From positions 62,001 through 126,000 of the forward strand of contig NZ_WMID02000015.1 in NCBI RefSeq assembly GCF_009711165.2: DNA of 64,000 bases. The letters run 5' to 3'. How positions within the stretch are numbered: the stretch's first letter is position 1; each line of letters opens with the position of its first letter. The notes below the pieces were generated by a model. That model made no database searches. It was not told the origin of the DNA and saw nothing but the letters and a program-made list of their open reading frames with translations. This document shows, in pieces, positions 56,907 to 64,000 of this stretch. Source of the DNA: Flavobacterium sp. MC2016-06 (GTDB lineage: Bacteria; Bacteroidota; Bacteroidia; Flavobacteriales; Flavobacteriaceae). The position numbers and the translations under genes were made by a program.

Positions 56907-59507
56907 TTAATCAATCCAAGACTCTTTTGAGTTTTCTTTTAAATAATGGTCAAAGAAAATCTGCATTTTCTGCGTCCAGTCTTTTTGATTTGAAGCTTTT
57001 CCCAACGTATGATTTTCGTTTTTGTAGTTTACTAACCAAGCTTGTTTTCCTTGTCTTCTCAAAGCAAAAAACAATCCCATACCTTGATCAAAAGCAACAG
57101 CTCCATCATGATCATTGTGAAAAATAAGGGTAGGAGTAGTATATTTATCAGCACTAAAAATAGGAGAGTTTTCGATGTATTCTTTTGGATATTCGTACAA
57201 TGAACCTTTCATACGGTATTGATCTACTTCGTATTTAAACATATTAGAAATACCATTTACTCTATAATTTAAATAATTTGAAGTAAAATTACTCACACCA
57301 GAACCCACAATTGCACAAGTAAAAACAGACGTTTTAGTCAATAAAAAAGAAGTTTCGTAGCCACCAAAACTATGTCCTTGAATTCCTATTTTTCCTTTTT
57401 CGGCTATTTTTTGATCGATTAAATAATCTACACCGCTTATCACGGCATTATAAGCACTCATTCCTGGTTTGTTGTACGTGTATTTTACATCGGGCATAAA
57501 AACAAGATATCCTCTGCTTATAAAAGTTGGAATATTAATGTTTGAAGTACTCAATTCCGGCATTTGATAGTGATTAAATTCTGGTGTATGTTTTTCGTAA
57601 AAATGTACAATTACAGGATATGTTTTTGAGGCATCATAATTTTCTGGAACGTATAAAATTCCTTCGTTTTCAGAACCATCATAATTTTTCCAGCGAAGCA
57701 GTTTTGCTTTCATCCAATTGTACTCTGATTGCTGCGGATTTATTACGGTTAATCTTTTCTGCGTTTTTAGGTTTTCATTTCCATACCATAAATCAGCAAA
57801 ATCAACAGCACTTTCTTTTACAAAAAGATAGTTTTTTTGATCGCCTGCAACAGCTTGTATTTTAACATCATGATCGGGATCATTTGCAAGCACATTAATT
57901 TTATTATTCTTAAAAAGATAAACACCTTCTGATTTTGTATTCAAATTAAAACCACTTAAAAGTAAGTCTTGATTAGAAATGTCTCCTCTAAATTCTGTTC
58001 CTTGTAAACGTAAAACAGTATTGTTTTTTCGACCGTATTCCTGCGTTAAAGAATAAGGTTTTGCAGTTCCGGTAAGATCAACAACCCAAAGATCGTACTG
58101 ATCGTAAAGTACAATACTGCTGCCGTTGTTGAGCCAGCCTGCCAATCCGTATGCAGGATGTATTACACCCATATCTTTATCTAAATCTGCTGTAGAATAA
58201 GGCAGTTTTGCAATGTTTTTAAATTCACCCGCAATTCCATCAGCTGCCGTATACGACTGCCAAACTTCTTGTTTGTCATCATAATAAAGAGCATAAGTTC
58301 CATTTGGATTCCAATAAGGAGCAGTACTAATACCTTCTTTAAGCAGTTTTTCTTTGCCCGTTGCTGCATCAACTAAATACAAATCCTGACGTTCGTTAAA
58401 CATCCAATCTACTTCTACAGTGTATTTATCACTAACTGTTTTAAAGAATGAAGTGTAACCAGCGGTATTTGGCGTAATTAATTGATTGTAATTTTGGTTG
58501 GCAATTTTAATGCACTTTTTCTCTTTTATATCGTATACAAATTTGGGTTCTTTAGGCGTAGGTTTTTCTCCGCGAACTTTGGCAAGTCGGCGTTCCATAG
58601 TACCTTCGTTCCATTTCCAAATATCAATATCCGTTTTTTTAACGCGTGTATCAGGATATTGGTTAGAAGTAGATCTAGTGTCTAAAGTTATAAAACGAGT
58701 ATTTTCTGAATAGGGATAAGCATTTCTTGAAAAGTTATACGAAGCATCTTCCCATTTAATGGTATTAAAATCTAAAACTTCTTTTTGAGTATTTGTTTTT
58801 AGATTGAAATAATGCAAGGCATCTGCGTCTTGGTCTGCTGTTGTTTTGGTTGTAAACGTACCTTCGTATTGATTATCGTTTATAGAAAATTCTCCAAAAT
58901 TGGCTGCTTTTCCGTTATAGATTTCTTTGTAAGGTCCTTTAATATCTCCGTATTTTAATACAACGGCATCTTTATTTACTTGTGTAAATATAATTTTGTG
59001 ATTATTTAAAAATTTAGACGATTTGATATTGTTGACGACAATACTATCGTTTTTGGCAAGATCGTACACAACCAATTTATTAGAATTGTTTCCATTTTCG
59101 CCCATTACAAAATGACTGTAATATAAATAATCTGTTCCGTCAATATTTTGCGTATAATCGGTTGTTTTCCAGATTCGTTTAATGCCAGTTGCTAGATTAT
59201 GCAAATAGGTAACATTGTCTTCCTGATACATAATCCAATCTGTTGTACCAACAAAATTAGCGTCGCTTACTTTGTCTAGTATTTGTTTTTTTCCTGATTT
59301 GGTATTGACAAGAAAGGTTTCTGGTTTGGATTCTTTTTCTGCATCTTGAAAAACAGTTTTGTACGAAACCCAATTTCCATTATACGAAATTTTGCTTCCG
59401 CCAATACGTTTCCACTGCTGATAAGCGATGCTGTCAACTTCTTTTTTTTGTCCAGATATACTGTGTATACCCATAACGAGTATACACAGTAAAAATATTT
59501 TTTTCAT
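56907..59507 (-). CDS. S9 family peptidase (prolyl-oligopeptidase-like)
   Basis: 866 residues with a signal peptide ending IHSISGQ. A long beta-propeller region is followed by a C-terminal alpha/beta-hydrolase domain with Ser in GHSFGGYET, Asp in HNDHDGAVAF and His in NENHTLGK. The C-terminal part is closest to acylaminoacyl-type/POP S9C-like peptidases; no DPP IV Glu signature is seen. Periplasmic. Twenty-four bases separate it from the TlpA-like gene, so it belongs to the second SusCD operon and likely trims imported peptides. Confidence 0.88.
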   Translation of the reverse strand: MKKIFLLCILVMGIHSISGQKKEVDSIAYQQWKRIGGSKISYNGNWVSYKTVFQDAEKESKPETFLVNTKSGKKQILDKVSDANFVGTTDWIMYQEDNVTYLHNLATGIKRIWKTTDYTQNIDGTDYLYYSHFVMGENGNNSNKLVVYDLAKNDSIVVNNIKSSKFLNNHKIIFTQVNKDAVVLKYGDIKGPYKEIYNGKAANFGEFSINDNQYEGTFTTKTTADQDADALHYFNLKTNTQKEVLDFNTIKWEDASYNFSRNAYPYSENTRFITLDTRSTSNQYPDTRVKKTDIDIWKWNEGTMERRLAKVRGEKPTPKEPKFVYDIKEKKCIKIANQNYNQLITPNTAGYTSFFKTVSDKYTVEVDWMFNERQDLYLVDAATGKEKLLKEGISTAPYWNPNGTYALYYDDKQEVWQSYTAADGIAGEFKNIAKLPYSTADLDKDMGVIHPAYGLAGWLNNGSSIVLYDQYDLWVVDLTGTAKPYSLTQEYGRKNNTVLRLQGTEFRGDISNQDLLLSGFNLNTKSEGVYLFKNNKINVLANDPDHDVKIQAVAGDQKNYLFVKESAVDFADLWYGNENLKTQKRLTVINPQQSEYNWMKAKLLRWKNYDGSENEGILYVPENYDASKTYPVIVHFYEKHTPEFNHYQMPELSTSNINIPTFISRGYLVFMPDVKYTYNKPGMSAYNAVISGVDYLIDQKIAEKGKIGIQGHSFGGYETSFLLTKTSVFTCAIVGSGVSNFTSNYLNYRVNGISNMFKYEVDQYRMKGSLYEYPKEYIENSPIFSADKYTTPTLIFHNDHDGAVAFDQGMGLFFALRRQGKQAWLVNYKNENHTLGKASNQKDWTQKMQIFFDHYLKENSKESWID

Positions 59508-59531
59508 ATTGATTCAGTTTTCGACAGAAAT

Positions 59532-61511
59532 TTATTCGTTCTTTAAAGTATTGATAACAGCTGTTAGTTCATCTACTAATTGCCCTGGATTTCCAGAAAA
59601 ACCTTCAGAAGTAAAACGAATTTTTCCGTTTTTAATCACCACTTTTCTAGGAATGCCGCTCGATTTAAAAATAGCAGCATATTTTGAAAAAGATTCATTA
59701 TTGGTGCCGCCGCCTTTCTTAACAAGGTCAAAGAAAACATTCAGTTTTAATCCTTTTTCTTTTAAATACGCCAACGCTTCTTTTTTGTAGGTTTCTTTGG
59801 TTTCTTGAGTGCTTATAAAATAGAATTCTACTTGTTTATCGTCTTTAAAATTAGTTACCAATTGCTGCATTGCCGGAAAAGCCTTTTTGCAAGGACCGCA
59901 CCAAGTTGCCCAAAAGTCAATTACTATGATTTTACCATTGTCTAAAGCCAGTTGTTTTGTTTTACCGTCAACTGCCTGCACACTAATAGCAGGAGCTGCG
60001 ACAGGATCCATCAAAGCAATTTTTTCTTCTGGTTTGTTTTCTTTTTTCAATTTTTCCAGATAAGCAGGAAAATCACTTTCTTTTTTTCCTTCTTTAAGGA
60101 AACTCTCTTTTAATTTAGCCGTTAGGTTTTCTGATAACGTGTTGGTTCTTGCAGCATTTTTCAAAACGTCGATAAACGGCTTGTTTAAAGCTTCTAAAGC
60201 TTTTACGTGAATGTCGTTTATGCTTGCTTTTTCGTATTGTTTATTGAATGGCAGTAATTCAAAAGTTTCTAAAACTTCTTTATACTTTTTCAAAATATCA
60301 TACATACGAATCTGAATCACTAATTCATTATCCAGCTGGTTTTTTGCATTTTCTGCAGCTTGATTTGGTGACCAGTAAATTCCCTGCATATAAGACAAGT
60401 CATTTATTTTTTGCTGCATCAGCGCAATCATTGGCACAGCCATAGTTTCTATAACTGCTGGATCTTCGGCTTTTAAATACAAAGCTTTAGAAATATTCTG
60501 ATGGTAACAATCATTCAAAGAAGCAAAATTCATAGTTGGAAGCATTGCCAGAATACTTTTGTAATCTTTTGTCGCAAAATAGTAGCCAAACTGCATTTGT
60601 GCAATATTGTTGTACAGATAATTTTGAGACGCAGGTACCTCTTTGTTATTCGGAAAATCGGCTAAAAACTGCGTTATGGCTTTGTTTCTTTCTGCTGCAT
60701 CTGCAATTGGAACAATTTTCTGGTAGGTTTTAAATCTAAGATAAGCTCCTTTTGGAAATTGTTTCTGAATTTCAGTTTCCAGTGAATCTGCTTTTACTTT
60801 GTCGTTAAGCTCAAATTGATAAATGTTGTGAAGTTTAACAAAAACTTCTTCTGGCATTCCTTTTGTATTTTTGGTAAATTCAGTTAAAAAGCGACGTCCC
60901 AGTTCCTCATATTTTTCTGGTTTTTGTTTTTTAAGAATTTTTAGGTAAGTATCAAAAAATTCTGGAAATCTTTCCGGATGGTCTTTAACTTCTTTTTTCA
61001 GCCAATATTCGGTTGCATCACCGTCTATGGTAAAGTCTTTGAAATAACCGCCAAATTCGCCGTTAAAATCTTTGTTTCTAAAAGTCCCCCAGGCTAAATC
61101 TGAGCCTGGGAGTTTTACTTTAGCAGCTGTAAAAGGAACCAAAAGATATCCGTTGTCTTGTCCTGTATCAGTAACAATACCATTATCTGTATTGGCATAA
61201 AATTTAAAAGCCATAAAAGAACAATGTGCTGGAATTTTGTATTCTACAGTCCAAACAGCACCGTTTTTCTTCATTTTAAGATCTTCTATTTCCCAGCTGT
61301 AATCGCTGAAAATATAGACATATCCGTTGATGTTTGGAATGTTTTCTAATGGGCCGCCTTTTGCATCATACGTCATGTTTAAAGTCGATTCTACCACGGG
61401 AACCTCTACCATTCCTTGCAATCTTGACTTAACTTCCTGACTTTTGACTTGAAAGGTATTGACGCATAAAGCCAATACCAATAGTTTGATATTTAATATT
61501 TTTTTGAACAT
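59532..61511 (-). CDS. Large TlpA-like thioredoxin-fold protein
   Basis: 659 residues with a signal peptide ending FQVKSQ. The first 500 residues comprise a beta domain and a long helical region without clear family match. The last 150 form a thioredoxin fold with FWATWCGPCKKAFPAM and cis-Pro in SSGIPRKVVIK. It is an envelope thiol-disulfide exchange protein. It sits between SusD (11 bp) and S9 peptidase (24 bp). The WCGPC motif is the standard TlpA form, unlike WCSPC in the other operon. Confidence 0.85.
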   Translation of the reverse strand: MFKKILNIKLLVLALCVNTFQVKSQEVKSRLQGMVEVPVVESTLNMTYDAKGGPLENIPNINGYVYIFSDYSWEIEDLKMKKNGAVWTVEYKIPAHCSFMAFKFYANTDNGIVTDTGQDNGYLLVPFTAAKVKLPGSDLAWGTFRNKDFNGEFGGYFKDFTIDGDATEYWLKKEVKDHPERFPEFFDTYLKILKKQKPEKYEELGRRFLTEFTKNTKGMPEEVFVKLHNIYQFELNDKVKADSLETEIQKQFPKGAYLRFKTYQKIVPIADAAERNKAITQFLADFPNNKEVPASQNYLYNNIAQMQFGYYFATKDYKSILAMLPTMNFASLNDCYHQNISKALYLKAEDPAVIETMAVPMIALMQQKINDLSYMQGIYWSPNQAAENAKNQLDNELVIQIRMYDILKKYKEVLETFELLPFNKQYEKASINDIHVKALEALNKPFIDVLKNAARTNTLSENLTAKLKESFLKEGKKESDFPAYLEKLKKENKPEEKIALMDPVAAPAISVQAVDGKTKQLALDNGKIIVIDFWATWCGPCKKAFPAMQQLVTNFKDDKQVEFYFISTQETKETYKKEALAYLKEKGLKLNVFFDLVKKGGGTNNESFSKYAAIFKSSGIPRKVVIKNGKIRFTSEGFSGNPGQLVDELTAVINTLKNE

Positions 61512-61522
61512 TGTAGTGTGTT

Positions 61523-62878
61523 TTATTTGCCCAGTTCAGGGTTTAAGTCGATGTAATTTTGATGGATTGGAAACACATATCCTGCGCTGTTGGGCGATAA
61601 AGTATAGGTTGTGTTTTTAAAAACTCTTGTATAGGTTTTCTGAAAGTTTGGATCTAAATTCAATCGGCGTTGATCAAACCAACGGAATCCTCTTCCTATA
61701 AATTCCTTTTGTCTTTCGGTCAATACAAGGTTTAAAGCTTCTGCATTTGTTGCTGCGCTGACTTCATAAGCTGTGCTGGCTTTGTATCTTTTAGCTCTTA
61801 AAATATTTAAGTATTCAGTAGCTTTATCCTTCTGGTTTAATCTGGCGTAGCATTCGGCAGCAATTAAATACATTTCTGGTACAGAAACTCCAATGTTTAC
61901 ACCGTTTGTATAACTATAAGATGCAATTCCAAAACCTCTTCCTGTATAATTAGGGTAGAAGTTCGTTCCTGCAATAGTATAATAATTATAACGTAAATCG
62001 TCGCTCGAAAAACTGTTTAATAAATCTGTCGCTAATGGTGCTCCGTTATAAGTTGTCAATAAAGTTTTAGAAAAAATAACTTCAGGATTACTCAACAAAA
62101 CAGGATAACTATAACCTGAGGCAAAAGATTTTAAATCAATTAAGCCATTTTGCATGCTTAATGCTTTTTCTGCATTGTCTAAACTCAATTGGTATTGTCC
62201 CATAAGCAGATACGTTCTAGCTAATATACCGTAAACCGCTTTTTTAGATGGAAGTACATTAAAATCCGGCGATTCTTGAATGTTATTGTCTAAAGCGCTT
62301 TGGAGATCAGAAAGAATCTGTTTGTAAATTTGATCAACTGTGCTTCTGTCTAATGCAGAGTATAAGTCTGGCGTTGTTAAAAGCGGTACTGCTTTTTCAG
62401 AATTGGCACCTGCTGGATCAAACTGCGGTCCATAAGTATTTACAAGCATCAAATAAGCAAAGGCTCGGTGTACAAAAGCTTCAGCTAAGATTTCCTTTTT
62501 TTCTGAATCAGTTCCGTTTTGACTGCTCATTACGCCATCGATCATTACATTCGAATAATAAATCGTTAGATAAAGATTAATCCAATCTGAATCTCCTTGT
62601 GATTCATTAAAAATTTTAGGCTGCCAAGTATAACTATTCGACCAGATTGTAGAAACCTGAGTTTGGTAGGTTGTTGGGAAATCGACATCGGCATCAGCCA
62701 GAAGATACATACCTCCAGAACTGCTTAATGTAGTATAACTATTGGCTAATCCTCTATAATCTGAGGTATATTTTAAAGTTCTATTGTTTCCCACAGGTTC
62801 TACTTCAACATAATCTCTACAAGAGCTTAACAGAAGTAATGGCACAATGATATATAGTGTGATTTTTAGAAATTTCAT
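61523..62878 (-). CDS. SusD/RagB-family lipoprotein (second pair)
   Basis: 451 residues from the ATG at 62878; an upstream in-frame start at 62908 overlaps SusC and would spoil the lipoprotein signal (PLLLLSSC, mature CRDYVEVEP). Hallmarks: EILAEAFVHRAFAYLMLVNTYG, AVYGILARTYLLMGQY and the C-terminal LVLTERQKEFIGRGFRWFDQRR. Shorter than the first SusD (532), as in RagB-type peptide systems. Starts 17 bp after SusC. Operon partners (TlpA-like, S9, M16) point to peptides as cargo. Confidence 0.92.
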   Translation of the reverse strand: MKFLKITLYIIVPLLLLSSCRDYVEVEPVGNNRTLKYTSDYRGLANSYTTLSSSGGMYLLADADVDFPTTYQTQVSTIWSNSYTWQPKIFNESQGDSDWINLYLTIYYSNVMIDGVMSSQNGTDSEKKEILAEAFVHRAFAYLMLVNTYGPQFDPAGANSEKAVPLLTTPDLYSALDRSTVDQIYKQILSDLQSALDNNIQESPDFNVLPSKKAVYGILARTYLLMGQYQLSLDNAEKALSMQNGLIDLKSFASGYSYPVLLSNPEVIFSKTLLTTYNGAPLATDLLNSFSSDDLRYNYYTIAGTNFYPNYTGRGFGIASYSYTNGVNIGVSVPEMYLIAAECYARLNQKDKATEYLNILRAKRYKASTAYEVSAATNAEALNLVLTERQKEFIGRGFRWFDQRRLNLDPNFQKTYTRVFKNTTYTLSPNSAGYVFPIHQNYIDLNPELGK

Positions 62879-62895
62879 AACTAAGTTCTTTTTAA

Positions 62896-64000
62896 TTAAA
62901 AGCTGCAATTAAGTTGTAACGTATAAGTACGCTGCGGTGCCAATGTGTTGTAATTATTACTAGAAAGATACATTGGGTCAATTTTTTCATCATTTCTAAC
63001 CCATAATAATCCAAGGTTTCTCACGGCAAAATTGAAGCTTAGTGATTTAAAAAATGTTTTATTTAACCATTGATCAGGCACATTATAGCCTAATGAAACC
63101 TGCTGTAAGCGAATATTATCTGCAGATAATACGTTGATGTCAGCATTCTGGAAACGGCTTAAACTATTGTAGCTGATGTTTGCCAATCCAGGAACATTTG
63201 TAGTTGCTTCGTCTCCAGGTTGTCTCCAGCGGTCTGCAATAATTTCGTCTTTTGCAACAGCGCCATATTGTACTCCAGAATAAGAAGGATAGTTTTGCAT
63301 CATGGTGTTTCTAAATACAGCTCCCATATAATAGGTAATCTGAAATCCTAAGTTGAAATTCTTAAACGAAAAATCATTAGATAATCCTCCAAAATAAGGA
63401 GCAACAGTAGTTCCCATATATTTTAGATCGTCTTTAGTTACGGCATTAATTCCTTGATTAGAATTTATTACAGTACCATCTTTAGCATAAATAGTAGATT
63501 GACCCGTAGAATCTAATCCTGCCCATTTGTAAGCATATAGATAGGCCAGTGATTGTCCTACGATTGGCAAACTAGAAAAGTATTGGTTAGCTGCTGTAGC
63601 TTTAAATCTAGAATCTGTAACTTCATTAGTTGTATAAGCAAAATTAAAATTACTATTCCATTTAAAATCTCCATTAAGAATTGTACCACCAAGATTTATA
63701 TCAACACCATTTCCTTTTAAAGTTCCTGTGTTGTAGTTTAAATAATTCCAGCCGTAAGTTGGGTTGTAGGGAACATTTGTTAAGATGTCTTTTGATTTCT
63801 TGTAATATACATCAACACTTCCACGAAGTCTGTTATTAAAAAATCCGTAATCTAAACCAACGTTAATGGTTGCCGTTGTTTCCCATTTAATTTCTGGATT
63901 TTGCGGCAGCGAAATACTTGCTGTTGGTAATTGAGTATTGTAATCAATTCCTCCCACGCTGATAAGAGCACTTTTGCTTCCAAAACCTCCTCCAGGCGCA
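62896..64000 (-). CDS. SusC-family TonB-dependent transporter, 5' end outside window
   Basis: 368 C-terminal residues are visible; the frame is still open at 64000, where it reads APGGGFGSKS, so the N-terminus lies beyond the window. NPEIKWETTATINVGLDYGF, FFNNRLRGSVDVYYKKSKDI and the terminal QRTYTLQLNCSF are typical of SusC barrels. It is first (upstream) in the operon SusC-SusD-TlpA-S9-M16. The operon's promoter is outside the window, so whether it carries the 27-nt element cannot be seen. Confidence 0.92.
   Translation of the reverse strand, partial: APGGGFGSKSALISVGGIDYNTQLPTASISLPQNPEIKWETTATINVGLDYGFFNNRLRGSVDVYYKKSKDILTNVPYNPTYGWNYLNYNTGTLKGNGVDINLGGTILNGDFKWNSNFNFAYTTNEVTDSRFKATAANQYFSSLPIVGQSLAYLYAYKWAGLDSTGQSTIYAKDGTVINSNQGINAVTKDDLKYMGTTVAPYFGGLSNDFSFKNFNLGFQITYYMGAVFRNTMMQNYPSYSGVQYGAVAKDEIIADRWRQPGDEATTNVPGLANISYNSLSRFQNADINVLSADNIRLQQVSLGYNVPDQWLNKTFFKSLSFNFAVRNLGLLWVRNDEKIDPMYLSSNNYNTLAPQRTYTLQLNCSF

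Noticed and set aside
62879..62908. Upstream start of the second SusD
   Set aside because: It overlaps the SusC stop and pushes the lipobox too far from the N-terminus; ATG at 62878 is used.

Overview
The window looks like a piece of a Flavobacterium-type genome (Bacteroidota, Flavobacteriaceae). The DNA is AT-rich, two SusC/SusD pairs are present, several secreted proteins end in type IX secretion (T9SS) sorting domains, lipoprotein signals are of the Bacteroidota kind, and promoters carry TAnnTTTG -7 boxes. No rRNA, tRNA, CRISPR array, IS element or phage gene was seen.

Layout. 1-8518: a partial lipoprotein, an MgtC-like membrane protein and three secreted proteases or candidate proteases (S8 with T9SS tail, M57 lipoprotein, DUF6055-like HExxH protein with T9SS tail). 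9375-21760: five exported glycoside hydrolases or candidates (GH127/146 beta-L-arabinofuranosidase, a DUF5695-like protein, GH42, GH43 with carbohydrate-binding domains, GH97). 21743-22345: a repeat array with a (CAA)19 microsatellite. 22405-28989, minus strand: a T9SS-type HExxH protein, then a DPP IV and Xaa-Pro aminopeptidase pair. 29519-30373: an AraC regulator. 30557-43536, plus strand: every enzyme needed to turn trans-4-hydroxy-L-proline into 2-oxoglutarate (deaminase, 2-oxoglutarate semialdehyde dehydrogenase, 2-epimerase, FAD D-amino-acid dehydrogenase), interleaved with an S9 peptidase, a DUF885 peptidase, an amino-acid permease and an M61 peptidase. 44097-50588: SusC, SusD, a degenerate metallo-beta-lactamase-fold protein and a TlpA-like lipoprotein, followed by a histidine kinase. 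52598-64000, minus strand: a Rossmann-fold protein and a second SusC/SusD operon with a TlpA-like protein, an S9 and an M16 peptidase.

Main result. A 27-nt element (GATAATATARTATT, 7 variable bases, GATAA; the two GATAA lie 21 bp apart) occurs four times. Each time it sits 30 or 31 nt upstream of a TAnnTTTG/A -7 box, in front of (1) the GH127 operon, (2) the DPP IV/Xaa-Pro aminopeptidase operon, (3) the hydroxyproline operon and (4) the SusCD operon. The AraC gene lies between targets 2 and 3. This ties the genes into one predicted regulon.

Inference: the locus is a utilization system for plant hydroxyproline-rich glycoproteins such as extensins. Arabinofuranosidases would strip the Hyp-linked arabinosides, galactosidases would remove galactose, proline-directed peptidases would cut the exposed Pro/Hyp backbone, SusCD would import glycopeptides, and the catabolic enzymes would feed hydroxyproline into the TCA cycle. 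The enzyme families and the shared element are visible in the sequence; the substrate is a hypothesis.
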